Positions 25,433 through 33,695 of a stretch of DNA of 34,836 nt are shown piece by piece. The number at the start of each line of letters is the position of its first letter. Position 1 is the first letter of the stretch. The notes under the pieces are model-generated. The model worked only from the letters and a program-made list of their open reading frames with translations, was not told the origin of the DNA and made no database searches. The translations under genes and the position numbers were made by a program. The DNA comes from Acidimicrobiaceae bacterium (GTDB lineage: Bacteria; Actinomycetota; Acidimicrobiia; Acidimicrobiales; RAAP-2): contig PLNQ01000064.1 of NCBI GenBank assembly GCA_003141815.1, positions 1 to 34,836 of the forward strand, in the 5' to 3' direction.

Positions 25433-26161
25433 ATGTCAAAATTTCGTCGCGCTGAGAGTGGTATGACGCTGGCCGAACACCTGGCCGAACTGCGACGTCG
25501 ATTCCTCGTCATTTCGGTGGCGGTACTTGTCTTCGGAATCCTTGGGTTCATGTTTTATCCCCACATCCTCAAAATCCTCCAAAACCCCTACTGTTCGGCC
25601 GTCCCTGGACACTGCAAGTTCCTGGTCACCAATCCTCTAGACGGTCTCACACTGCGCGTGAAGATCGCCTTCTTTTCGGGGTTCATCGTCTCGTCTCCAG
25701 TCATCTTGTGGCAGGCCTGGCGCTTCATCACGCCGGGCCTCAAGGCCCGCGAGCGGCGATACATCATCCCTTTCGTGGCGAGCTCGCTGGTGTTCTTCCT
25801 CACAGGAATGTTGCTGGCGTACTTCAGCTTCGCTCACGCCATCCAGTTCTTGAAGTCCATCGGCGGATCGTCATTGATCACGGAGTACAACCCTAATCAG
25901 TACTTGACTCTGTTCTTGTTGATGATGTTCATCTTCGGCCTCACCTTCCTCTTCCCTGTCGTCCTCGTCGCGTTGGAACTCGTGAATATCGTCACGCCTA
26001 AACAGCTCCTTCGCGGCTGGCGTTACGCGGTCATCGCCATCACGGTCGCGTCGGCGGTCTTTACGCCCAGTGGGGATCCGCTGTCGATGGCCGCCTTGGG
26101 CGTCCCGCTCATCGTCTTCTACTTTCTCGCGATTGGCGTCGGAAAGCTGCTCCACAAGTGA
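25433..26161 (+). CDS. tatC: Sec-independent protein translocase TatC
   Basis: A 242-residue, six-helix membrane protein that recognises twin-arginine signal peptides. The N-terminal MTLAEHLAELRRR contains the conserved HLxELRxR cytoplasmic motif that binds the signal. FFSGFIVSSPVILWQAWRFITPGL is the family signature, with the cytoplasmic loop KARERRY after it. The late segment ASAVFTPSGDPLS is also conserved. Length is normal. The stop overlaps the start of the helicase gene by 4 bases (GTGA), an arrangement also expected from the mycobacterial tatC-helY order. Confidence 0.96.
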   Translation: MSKFRRAESGMTLAEHLAELRRRFLVISVAVLVFGILGFMFYPHILKILQNPYCSAVPGHCKFLVTNPLDGLTLRVKIAFFSGFIVSSPVILWQAWRFITPGLKARERRYIIPFVASSLVFFLTGMLLAYFSFAHAIQFLKSIGGSSLITEYNPNQYLTLFLLMMFIFGLTFLFPVVLVALELVNIVTPKQLLRGWRYAVIAITVASAVFTPSGDPLSMAALGVPLIVFYFLAIGVGKLLHK

Positions 26162-28287
26162 GCGTGATCGACTATCGACGTCGATTCATCGACGGCCTCG
26201 GTTTCGGGCTCGACCGTTTTCAAATTGACGCAATCGAAGCCGTTGACAAAGGCGTTAACGTCCTCGTCAGTGCTCCGACGGGTTCGGGCAAGACGCTCGT
26301 GGCGAACTACGCCATTGGTCGAGAGCTGGAACGCGAACAGCGGACGTTCTACACGACGCCCCTGAAGGCCTTGTCGAATCAGAAGTACCACGAACTCTGT
26401 GATCTCTTCGGTGGGGCGCAAGTGGGTCTGTTGACGGGCGACACGTCGCTGAATCGAAGTGCGCCCATCGTCGTGATGACGACCGAAGTTCTTCGCAACA
26501 TGTTGCTCACCGAATCGGATCAGTTGACGGCGCTCGGCCTCGTCGTGCTCGATGAAGTGCACTACCTCCAAGATCCCTTCCGTGGGGGAGTGTGGGAGGA
26601 AGTACTCATCCTCACGCCCACGCCCGTACGGTTCGTCGCGCTGTCGGCGACGATTGGCAATGCTGACTTTCTCGGTGAATGGTTTGGCCAGGTTCGTGGC
26701 CCGACGACCATCGTGGTGGAGAAGACGCGGCCCATCGTGCTGCACAACCACGTTGCCTTCATGAGGCGCGGACAGCCCACCGCAGAGATTCACGATCTCT
26801 TGAATGGCCAGCGACTCTCTGATGAGGCGCGTCGCGTCGACAATCTCATGAAGTCCTCTCGGCACTTTCGCCCAGGCGCCAAGTGGAAGGGGCCGAAGTC
26901 CAGCGCACCGCCGCCGCCGTTTCGAGCGCCCCGACGGTCCGAGTTGATGCAGGCCCTCGAGCGCGAGGACCTCCTGCCGGTCATCGTCTTCATTTTCTCG
27001 CGCGCGGCCTGTGACGACGCGGTGCACCAATTGCGTCGAGACGGACTGCTCTTCACGAAGCCTGAGGATCGAAGAGAGATCGAAAGCATCGCCGAAGCGC
27101 GCCTGCGCGACTTCTCCGACGAAGACCTTCAGGCACTCGAGTACGCCGACTTCATCGACGCCCTTCGACGCGGCGTCACGATGCACCACGCCGGCATGGT
27201 GCCCGCCTTTCGTGAGATTGTCGAGACCTGTTTCGAGCGCAACTTGCTCGCCGTGGTCTTCGCCACTGAGACGCTGGCCCTCGGCGTGAACATGCCCGCG
27301 CGATCGGTGGCGCTCGAACGTTTCACGAAGTACTCCGACGCCGGTCGCCAGTTCCTCACGAGCGCCGAGTACGCCCAGATGACGGGACGAGCCGGCCGGC
27401 GCGGCCTCGACGACGAGGGGCACGCCATTGTCTGTTACGCGAGTGACCTTTCCCTTCATGACGTCGGACGCATCGCGCTCGCGCCGCCCGCCGACCTGCA
27501 CTCCTCGTTTCGACCCACTTACAACTTCACCGCGAACCTTGTCAATCACTTCGACTACGAGACGGCACTCGAGGTCGTGCAACGATCCTTCGCTCAGTTC
27601 GAGAACGACCGACGCCCTTCGGGTCACAAGCGTCCACTCACCGACCAGATGGTGGCGCGTCACCACGTGCTCGAGGAACTCGGCTACGCCAACGGATGGC
27701 AGTTGACTCCCCAAGGTCAATTACTTCGTTCGATCTATCACGAGTGTGATCTCTTGATCGCCGAATCGATCATCGCGGGCGTCTTCGAGGACTTAGAGGC
27801 CTCCGAACTGGCGGGACTCTTGAGCTGCTTCGTCTTTGAGTCCAAACGATCCACGCGTGGCGCCAACGCCGCGCAGCGGGTGTCGACGAAGAAGAAGCGA
27901 GTCCACCACGACCGCCTCGGTCAAGAACGCAGATTGAGTATCAGTGAACGTCTTCGCGAGATTACGGTGATCGCCGCGACCCTGCGCGGGGTCGAAGAAC
28001 GACACAAGGTACCGCACTTCAAAGAGCCTGACGGTCACTTCGCGACGATCATCGCGGCCTGGGCTCGCGGCGTGACCCTGGGCACGGTCTTGGACCTCGC
28101 GGACGCCGAAATAGGCCAGACGTCGCCGGGGGACTTCGTGAGAAACGCCAAACAGGTGGCCGATCTGTGTGAGCAGCTGGGCCGGATGCGTCACCTCACC
28201 AAGGTCGCCGACGTCGCCCTCGAGGCCCGAGATGCGGTCCTACGCAGTGTCGTCGCGGGCGCTTCGAGCGTCCACCCACTGGACTAG
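26158..28287 (+). CDS. helY: Ski2-like superfamily 2 RNA/DNA helicase (HelY type)
   Basis: A 709-residue DExH-box helicase. Motif I APTGSGKT ends at residue 46, motif II is DEVH at 132-135, motif III is SATIGN, and motif VI is QMTGRAGRRGLD. The region around residues 235-265 is a low-complexity Lys/Pro-rich insert. The C-terminal part (about 450-709) matches the helical domain of the Ski2/Mtr4/HelY group. Such enzymes are thought to unwind structured RNA. The protein is shorter than mycobacterial HelY (about 900 residues), mainly in the C-terminal half. It starts inside the tatC stop codon. Confidence 0.88.
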   Translation: MSVIDYRRRFIDGLGFGLDRFQIDAIEAVDKGVNVLVSAPTGSGKTLVANYAIGRELEREQRTFYTTPLKALSNQKYHELCDLFGGAQVGLLTGDTSLNRSAPIVVMTTEVLRNMLLTESDQLTALGLVVLDEVHYLQDPFRGGVWEEVLILTPTPVRFVALSATIGNADFLGEWFGQVRGPTTIVVEKTRPIVLHNHVAFMRRGQPTAEIHDLLNGQRLSDEARRVDNLMKSSRHFRPGAKWKGPKSSAPPPPFRAPRRSELMQALEREDLLPVIVFIFSRAACDDAVHQLRRDGLLFTKPEDRREIESIAEARLRDFSDEDLQALEYADFIDALRRGVTMHHAGMVPAFREIVETCFERNLLAVVFATETLALGVNMPARSVALERFTKYSDAGRQFLTSAEYAQMTGRAGRRGLDDEGHAIVCYASDLSLHDVGRIALAPPADLHSSFRPTYNFTANLVNHFDYETALEVVQRSFAQFENDRRPSGHKRPLTDQMVARHHVLEELGYANGWQLTPQGQLLRSIYHECDLLIAESIIAGVFEDLEASELAGLLSCFVFESKRSTRGANAAQRVSTKKKRVHHDRLGQERRLSISERLREITVIAATLRGVEERHKVPHFKEPDGHFATIIAAWARGVTLGTVLDLADAEIGQTSPGDFVRNAKQVADLCEQLGRMRHLTKVADVALEARDAVLRSVVAGASSVHPLD

Positions 28288-28296
28288 ATTCGCCTC

Positions 28297-28302
28297 TAAC
28301 CT
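28297..28302 (+). promoter_or_regulatory. Possible -10 box of the ThyX-like gene
   Basis: TAACCT ends 9 bases before the ATG, predicting a leader of two or three bases at most. A second TANNNT (TAGATT, 28285-28290) overlaps the helicase stop. Either could give nearly leaderless transcription; read-through from tatA/B is equally possible. Confidence 0.25.
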
Positions 28303-28311
28303 CGTAACTTC

Positions 28312-29919
28312 ATGCATCCCTACGTTGTCGAAGAGTTCACCGACGCCGAGTCGGCGGTACTTCGCCGGTATTTCACGAATCTGCAGGGTCCGGTCTTTGC
28401 CCTGGTCAACTTGCCTGAGGTTGTAAAGGGCGCCCTCTTCGCGCGCTACTCGAGGTCGTCGAAGAGCCTCCGACGACTCTTCCTCGACGAGTTCGTGGGC
28501 GACCTCGAACTGGCCGGTGACGTGACGATCGACGCGACGGTGGGACTCGACCGAGCTGACGATCTCTACCAGAAGATCTTCTTCGAATACGGTGACGATT
28601 CGGTTGCGCAACTCGGTGGCGTGCACTTGGCCTGCGAACAGGCGAGCAACCTCTTGACCAAGGTCCTCGAACGGGGTCGACTCATGAGTTACCTCGAACA
28701 GTCGACGCGCTACCTGGGCTACGACCGTCGACTGGGCAACGGGCTCTACCGCTTCTATCGTGACAACGACGTGCTCGAGTCACGTTTCGGGGCTCGCTAC
28801 ATCGGCGAGATGGACCGCATGTTCGACACGTACCGAGAGCTGCTGCCGATCTTGACGGACTGGCTCACCCTCAAGTACCCAAAGACGCCTGCCGACACCG
28901 ACTTCGTCTACCGACAGGCCATTCGCGCCAAAGCGCTCGATGCGCTGCGCGGACTGTTACCCGCGAGCGCTCTGTCAAACCTGGGCATCTACGCGTCGGG
29001 CCAGGCCTACGAAGCGCTGTTGTTGCGCATGCGGGCCCATTCGCTCCCCGAAGTGCACGACTACGCCCAGATGATGCTCGACGAACTCACGAAGGTGATT
29101 CCTTCCTTCTTGAAGCGTCTCGACGTTCCCGAGCGCGGAGTGGCGTGGACAAACTATCTTCGCGACACTCGAAGCGCCACGGCGACACTGCTTCGCGAGT
29201 TGGAGCAGGACGTCACGGACGAAGAGCCGGGGGAGCACGTCCGGCTCGTGGCTTTCGATCCCGAAGGGGAGAGCCGAGTGCTCGAAGCCATCGTCTTCGC
29301 CAACTCAACGACGTCGCACGACGAAGCCGCTCGGCGCGTCGCGGCGATGAGCGAGAGTGAGCGCACGGAGGTCATGGCGAGTTACGTGGGACAGCGTGGG
29401 AATCGCCGTCACCGCCCGGGACGGGCTTTTGAGCGCACTGACTACCGATTCGAGATTGTGAGCGACTACGGCGCTTTCAGGGACCTCCAGCGCCACCGGT
29501 TGCTCACGATCGAGTGGCAGCCACTTACTGTCGATCTGGGCTTTGACGTGCCCGAGGTGGTGGTCGAGGCCGGACTAAGCGAGCGTTACCAGGATTCGCT
29601 TCAACGTTCGGCGGAACTCTATAACGATCTGCGAGAAGACTACCCTGACCAGGCACAGTACTGCGTGGCTTTAGCGTTTCGGATTCGCTACGTCATGCAG
29701 ATGAACGCTCGCGAAGCCATGCATCTCATTGAACTACGCTCCGGTCCCCAAGGGCATCCGAGTTACCGGCGAATCGCACACGAAATGGTCCGACTCATTC
29801 GAGAAAAGGCCGGTCATGAGGCGATATCGACGGCCATGCGTTACGTGGACTTCTCCGAAACCGACCTCGAACGTCTCGAAGCGGAGCGCGCGGCGGAGCG
29901 AAGTCGTCTGAATCGTTAG
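28312..29919 (+). CDS. Double ThyX-like (FAD-dependent thymidylate synthase-related) protein
   Basis: A 535-residue protein that appears to hold two ThyX-fold modules. Canonical ThyX has the flavin/dUMP signature RHRxxSxNExSxR. In the first module (about 1-260) residues 121-133 read R-G-R-LM-S-Y-L-E-Q-S-T-R, keeping every fixed position except His to Gly and Asn to Leu. In the second module (about 320-535) residues 394-396 are intact Arg-His-Arg, but the rest of the signature is lost. Later conserved stretches are LRSGPQGHPSYRR and MRYVDFSETDLERLE. ThyX makes dTMP from dUMP using FAD and methylene-tetrahydrofolate and is normally a tetramer of about 220-250 residues. Whether this larger form makes dTMP is uncertain. 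Confidence 0.75.
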   Translation: MHPYVVEEFTDAESAVLRRYFTNLQGPVFALVNLPEVVKGALFARYSRSSKSLRRLFLDEFVGDLELAGDVTIDATVGLDRADDLYQKIFFEYGDDSVAQLGGVHLACEQASNLLTKVLERGRLMSYLEQSTRYLGYDRRLGNGLYRFYRDNDVLESRFGARYIGEMDRMFDTYRELLPILTDWLTLKYPKTPADTDFVYRQAIRAKALDALRGLLPASALSNLGIYASGQAYEALLLRMRAHSLPEVHDYAQMMLDELTKVIPSFLKRLDVPERGVAWTNYLRDTRSATATLLRELEQDVTDEEPGEHVRLVAFDPEGESRVLEAIVFANSTTSHDEAARRVAAMSESERTEVMASYVGQRGNRRHRPGRAFERTDYRFEIVSDYGAFRDLQRHRLLTIEWQPLTVDLGFDVPEVVVEAGLSERYQDSLQRSAELYNDLREDYPDQAQYCVALAFRIRYVMQMNAREAMHLIELRSGPQGHPSYRRIAHEMVRLIREKAGHEAISTAMRYVDFSETDLERLEAERAAERSRLNR

Positions 29920-29979
29920 AAATTCGGAGATTTATGCACTCCTTAGGTCCATATCGCGCACCCCGCGCCAAAAAGGCCC

Positions 29980-29985
29980 TACAAT
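29980..29985 (+). promoter_or_regulatory. -10 box of the acidic zinc-ribbon protein gene
   Basis: TACAAT predicts a start near 29992 and a leader of about 18 bases containing AGAGGA (29999-30004) in front of the ATG at 30010. The upstream 60 bases hold no gene. Confidence 0.45.
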
Positions 29986-30009
29986 GCCTGCGCTACAGAA
30001 GAGGAATTT

Positions 30010-30468
30010 ATGGCAAGTGAAGTTGAGAGCGAAGAAGTATTTGACGAAGAGGAGCTCGCGGACGGTTTCGACGAAGAGATTGTTAGCGAAGAGGAGCTCG
30101 AGGACGTTGTAGACGAGAACGAGGACGACGAAGAGGTCGTTGACGCGAGCGCGATCGCCGTCGTGGCCCTGGTGGACGACGACGAGGTTGTCCCGGCGGC
30201 GGTCGTGGTGACCGAAGACGACGATGACGTCGTAGACGACGCGGACGTCGAACTAGCGCTCGACGAGGTCCTCGCAGAGACTATTTTGCGCACTTCGGTG
30301 CCCGAAGACGACGACGAAGCTCCCCTCGAAGTCGATCCGACCCTCGACACCACGGAAGCGATTCTGCCAAAACAGGACGACGAGTTCCGTTGTAAGTCGT
30401 GTCGCTTGCTCAAAAAGACGAGCCAACTCGCTAACAAGGCGAGCATGCTCTGTCGTGACTGTGTCTAA
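30010..30468 (+). CDS. Very acidic protein with C-terminal zinc ribbon (DUF4193-like)
   Basis: A 152-residue protein. Residues 1-117 are dominated by Asp and Glu with scattered Val and Ala, and are probably disordered. Residues 119-152 form a small zinc ribbon with Cys128-x2-Cys131 and Cys148-x2-Cys151. The stretch LPKQDDEFRCKSC, then SQLANK and CRDC, matches the end of actinobacterial DUF4193 proteins, which are usually about 100 residues with a shorter acidic part. The function of DUF4193 is not known to me. The start is supported by a Shine-Dalgarno. The acid-coding repeats (GAC/GAG/GAA/GTC) make the antisense strand look like a long Ser-rich frame, which is not a gene. Confidence 0.8.
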   Translation: MASEVESEEVFDEEELADGFDEEIVSEEELEDVVDENEDDEEVVDASAIAVVALVDDDEVVPAAVVVTEDDDDVVDDADVELALDEVLAETILRTSVPEDDDEAPLEVDPTLDTTEAILPKQDDEFRCKSCRLLKKTSQLANKASMLCRDCV

Positions 30469-30485
30469 GAACTTCGTGGCGTAGC

Positions 30486-30896
30486 GTGAACGTTACGGTC
30501 GTGTCGGTTATCACGCCCGAACTCGAGGCACTGTGGGGTCACGCTCACAAAGACGTCGTCGTTAAGCGAGGCGGGCCAGCGCTCCTACGAACACTCTGCG
30601 GGTCTACCGACGAAAACGACCTCCTTGATCAAGTCGTCGCGTCGAAGTCGCTGTGGGCTATCGACGACGACGAACAACTCATTGGTTTCGTCGTCTGTCG
30701 AGAACAAGTAGTTGAGGCGATTTACGTCGCGCATTCATTTCGTCGACAAAAAGTGGCGACCACACTCGTGCACGCGCTCCTTGCGGGTGCAACGCCGCCC
30801 GTGGACGCGTACGCACTGCCGGGGGACCGAGCAATGAAATCGCTCTACGAGTCGCTGGGCTGGAAAGCGCGCTTGCTTACGATGCGCGGCGCGTAG
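30486..30896 (+). CDS. GNAT-family N-acetyltransferase
   Basis: A 136-residue single GNAT domain. The beta4 strand and acetyl-CoA-binding loop are VEAIYVAHSFRRQKVATTLVHALL. Residues 86-91 (RRQKVA) stand in the R/QxxGxG/A pyrophosphate-binding position, with Lys where Gly is usual. The late segment MKSLYESLGWKARLLTMRG is the typical C-terminal GNAT helix and strand. The acceptor substrate is unknown. The GTG start is 17 bases after the previous stop. I see no Shine-Dalgarno, so the start could be slightly further downstream. The last 20 bases overlap the convergent Arg-rich gene. Confidence 0.8.
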   Translation: MNVTVVSVITPELEALWGHAHKDVVVKRGGPALLRTLCGSTDENDLLDQVVASKSLWAIDDDEQLIGFVVCREQVVEAIYVAHSFRRQKVATTLVHALLAGATPPVDAYALPGDRAMKSLYESLGWKARLLTMRGA

Positions 30897-32244
30897 GCGG
30901 CCGGCGAACAATACGCGTTGGCGGCGGCGGTGGTGGCACCTTCATGCCGAGCAACTTCGCCAATTCGGGAATCGCGCCGGCGTTGTGCACCGCCACGGCA
31001 TGACTGGTCTCGTCGCTCGGAATACCGAGAGGTTTCACGTTACGACGAATGGACGTGTCGGCCGTTAGTTCGACGATCTCATTCCACAGTTTGGGGTCTT
31101 GCTCGGCACTGAGTGTCTCCGAGACAAGTGCGACGACCCGTCCGGCGGCGTCCGCACTCACCCGAGTAGACACGTCGGGCGGGCGGGCGACGAGGCTAAG
31201 AGCCTCTTTGACGTTCTTGGAGTTGATCGCGGCTTCGAGCTTCTCGTTCCATTGCACGCGCAGGTGCTCCACTCGAGCGGTAAGCGATGCCTGGAGTTCC
31301 TTCAGTTGCGCTCGGGCCTCGTCGTCAAGTGAGACCGTCTTGGCCGAGGTGACGACCGCACGGAGGTCGCGCAGTCGCAACTCGCGACCGGCACCGATGG
31401 CGCCACCGGCGCGATCCTTCCAAAGCGCAAGGTTGGTCTTGTTCCGCAGATCCTCGGCGATGCGGTCAATCGTGGCGGGATCGACCGTCGGGCGACCGTG
31501 CGAGGAAGCGTTCTTGTTCTGTGTCTCTACCGCGGTGCGTACGGCGGGCATGCCGCCGCGAAGGAGCTGCTCGGCCACGGGCAACTGTTCCGGCGAGAGG
31601 GTCGCGAGAAGGGCGTTGCGGTGCGTGGTCGTGAGGGGCGGCTGCTGGGGCCCGTGTGAACGTTCGGGACGGCTCGGACGACCACCACGATCGCCGCGCG
31701 GAGAGCGTGGTGAGCGATCCGCGCGGGCGTCGCCTTCAGCGTGTTCAGGTCTCGGACCGCGGGGTGGGCGTTCGCCAGCTGGGCGTTCGCTACGGGGACG
31801 ATCGCCTCGAGGCGCACGCGCCGGGCGTTCGTTGGACGAACTGGCGCCCTCGCGTGACTCACGTCGCGTACTTGGACGCTTGGTGCCTTCACGTCGGGCG
31901 CCGTCACGACGATCCGTGTCGCGGCGCTCGCCGTCACGTCGTGTGCCTCGACCCTTCGGAGCGTAGGTGACCACGACGTCGGGTCCCTTTTGCACCTCTG
32001 GAATGAGTTCGAGGCGTTCGTTCTTCGGATCGAGTGGGGAAGCAGTCTTGGGGGCCATAACCGAGAGGACCTCGATACCCTCCATGTACTGCTCAATATC
32101 GGCGCGGTAGACGTTGCCGATTACCGGTCCGCCGGGGATGAGTGAGGCTTGAAGGACGCCCTTTGGAAGCTTCGCGCCCGCGGCCCGCCACGTCGCGAGG
32201 TCGCCACTCAAACTGGTTATTTCGATCTCAATGCGTCGAGACAT
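30877..32244 (-). CDS. Hypothetical protein with long Arg/Gly/Pro-rich central region
   Basis: A 455-residue protein. Residues 1-95 look like a folded beta-rich domain (RIEIEITSLSGDLATWRAAG and VIGNVYRADIEQYMEGIEVLSV). Residues 96-205 are a low-complexity, strongly basic linker of Arg, Gly, Pro, Ser and Glu, with RGDR/RSER-type repeats like those of RNA-binding disordered regions. Residues 205-455 are mostly helical (LKELQASLTARVEHLRVQWNEKLEAAIN) and end in a Pro-rich, basic tail. No enzyme motif or membrane segment is seen, and I do not recognise the family. The layout suggests an RNA- or ribosome-associated protein, by inference. It is divergent from htrA across a promoter region with a 9-bp inverted repeat. 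Confidence 0.75.
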   Translation of the reverse strand: MSRRIEIEITSLSGDLATWRAAGAKLPKGVLQASLIPGGPVIGNVYRADIEQYMEGIEVLSVMAPKTASPLDPKNERLELIPEVQKGPDVVVTYAPKGRGTRRDGERRDTDRRDGARREGTKRPSTRRESREGASSSNERPARAPRGDRPRSERPAGERPPRGPRPEHAEGDARADRSPRSPRGDRGGRPSRPERSHGPQQPPLTTTHRNALLATLSPEQLPVAEQLLRGGMPAVRTAVETQNKNASSHGRPTVDPATIDRIAEDLRNKTNLALWKDRAGGAIGAGRELRLRDLRAVVTSAKTVSLDDEARAQLKELQASLTARVEHLRVQWNEKLEAAINSKNVKEALSLVARPPDVSTRVSADAAGRVVALVSETLSAEQDPKLWNEIVELTADTSIRRNVKPLGIPSDETSHAVAVHNAGAIPELAKLLGMKVPPPPPPTRIVRRPPTRRAS

Positions 32245-32252
32245 AGGGCTCT

Positions 32253-32258
32253 AATCTA
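32253..32258 (-). promoter_or_regulatory. Possible -10 box of the Arg-rich protein gene
   Basis: TAGATT on the minus strand is 8 bases before the ATG at 32244. The predicted start is within one or two bases of the ATG, so the transcript would be almost leaderless. Confidence 0.35.
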
Positions 32259-32261
32259 GTC

Positions 32262-32322
32262 GCTAGGCAATAACCAAACATTTCGATGAGACTTAGTCCA
32301 ATTTTAAACTCTGTTGCCTAGC
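32262..32322. promoter_or_regulatory. 9-bp inverted repeat in the divergent promoter of the Arg-rich gene and htrA
   Basis: GCTAGGCAA (32262-32270) and TTGCCTAGC (32314-32322) are perfect inverted copies 43 bases apart. In each direction the copy reads TTGCCTAGC towards its own gene. The right copy overlaps the htrA -10 box and the left copy lies just upstream of the TAGATT box. The arrangement suits a regulator bound at both promoters. Confidence 0.35.
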
Positions 32323-32324
32323 AT
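32319..32324 (+). promoter_or_regulatory. -10 box of htrA (leaderless type)
   Basis: TAGCAT is followed by 6 bases and the GTG of the protease gene at 32331. No Shine-Dalgarno is present. Confidence 0.5.
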
Positions 32325-32330
32325 GGCTCC

Positions 32331-33695
32331 GTGAGTGACACTCCGCCAGATAAACCTGAAGAGAACGTTTTCGATTCAACGCCCGAGGTACCCGCTGGTG
32401 ATGAGCCGACGACGCCGGTTGTCTTCACGCCAGGACCCGCTTTCGAAGCCACACCGGGAGGCTGGGCGAGTCCAGAACGTCCCCTTGATCCCTCGAGCGC
32501 TACGACGGACGAGACGCCCGCCCACAGCGCAAGTTCGCGTGCAACAATCGTCGATGAAGCCCCTCTTGCTTCACAGGTCCGCAAAAGTCGAACCCTCTGG
32601 TCCACTCGACTCTCACTTCTCCTCGTCGCCGCTTTAGTAGGAGGACTCGCCGGCCACTTCGCCTCTCCGGGATCGTCGTCCACGCCGGGTGTCACGATCA
32701 ATGAGGTGAGCAACTCTCCCGGTGCCGCCGTTCTGCCCAGCGGCTTGAGCATTCCCAAACTGGTGCAGAATGTCCTGCCTTCAATCGTCAGCATCGACGT
32801 GAAGGGCGGCGGGACCGAAGACCAGGGCACGGGCATGATCATCTCCAAGGGTGGGCTGGTCTTAACGAACAACCACGTCATCGCCGCCGCGGTGAATGGT
32901 GGCTCGATATCCATTACGCGGAGCGGTTCCACGAAGAACCAGTCGGCGACGTTGATCGGCACGAATCCCATTGACGACGTCGCGCTTATCAAGATCAACG
33001 GAGCCTCGAATCTGCCCGTCGTCACGTTTGGCAACTCCAACGCTCTCGTCGCCGGAGACGCCGTCGTCGCCATCGGCAACGCGTTGGGTCTCGCCGCGGG
33101 GACACCCACGGTGACCCAGGGCATTGTCTCAGCACTCGGCCGCACGGTCACGGCAGGTACGTCGACTTCATCCGAGACACTCAACAACATGATTCAAACC
33201 GACGCCGCGATCAACCCCGGCAACTCTGGGGGACCGTTGCTCGACTCGAGCGGCAACGTCATTGGCATGAACACGGCGGTGGCGGGAACTCTGGCCGACG
33301 GTGAGACCACTCAGAACATCGGGTTCGCGATTCCCGTGGCTACGATCCAGTCACTTCTCAAGTCCCTGATGGCGGGTCAGAGTGTCGTCAATCACGGTGC
33401 GTTCATCGGCGTTGAGATTGAATCAATGTCGCCGTCGCTTCAACAGCAGTACGGCTTCACCGTATCCACCGGGGCGGTCGTAATGAGCGTCATCGCAAGC
33501 ACTGGTGCCGCGTCAGCGGGCGTGAAGCAAGGTGACATCATCGTTGGTATCAACAAGTCGACGATTCAGAGCGCCCAAGACGTCAGTTCGGTCATCTCGG
33601 CATTAAAGCCCGGCGATCAGGTTTCGCTGCACATTATTCGTGGCACGCAACACCTGACGATCAAAGTCACGCTCGGTCGCACGCCCACGGGTTAA
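32331..33695 (+). CDS. HtrA/DegP-like membrane-anchored serine protease with PDZ domain
   Basis: A 454-residue protein. Residues 1-85 are a Pro/Ser/Thr-rich cytoplasmic segment. One membrane helix spans about 93-112 (RLSLLLVAALVGGLAGHF), with the rest outside the cell membrane. The trypsin-like domain has the catalytic triad His182 (TNNHVIAAA), Asp216 (DDVALI) and Ser299 (GNSGGPLLD). A single PDZ domain follows (about 365-450, GAVVMSVIASTGAASAGVKQGDIIVGI). This is the actinobacterial HtrA/PepD plan for envelope protein quality control. The GTG start is supported by the -10 box at 6 bases. The stop overlaps the convergent SDR gene by 4 bases. Confidence 0.93.
   Translation: MSDTPPDKPEENVFDSTPEVPAGDEPTTPVVFTPGPAFEATPGGWASPERPLDPSSATTDETPAHSASSRATIVDEAPLASQVRKSRTLWSTRLSLLLVAALVGGLAGHFASPGSSSTPGVTINEVSNSPGAAVLPSGLSIPKLVQNVLPSIVSIDVKGGGTEDQGTGMIISKGGLVLTNNHVIAAAVNGGSISITRSGSTKNQSATLIGTNPIDDVALIKINGASNLPVVTFGNSNALVAGDAVVAIGNALGLAAGTPTVTQGIVSALGRTVTAGTSTSSETLNNMIQTDAAINPGNSGGPLLDSSGNVIGMNTAVAGTLADGETTQNIGFAIPVATIQSLLKSLMAGQSVVNHGAFIGVEIESMSPSLQQQYGFTVSTGAVVMSVIASTGAASAGVKQGDIIVGINKSTIQSAQDVSSVISALKPGDQVSLHIIRGTQHLTIKVTLGRTPTG

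Noticed and set aside
26119..27720. Minus-strand open frame of 533 codons antisense to the helicase
   Set aside because: Shadow frame: the helicase motifs are intact on the plus strand, while the antisense product shows no domain.
29979..30446. Minus-strand Ser-rich frame of 155 codons opposite the acidic protein
   Set aside because: It is the antisense of Asp/Glu/Val codons; the plus-strand gene has a ribosome site and a zinc-ribbon domain.
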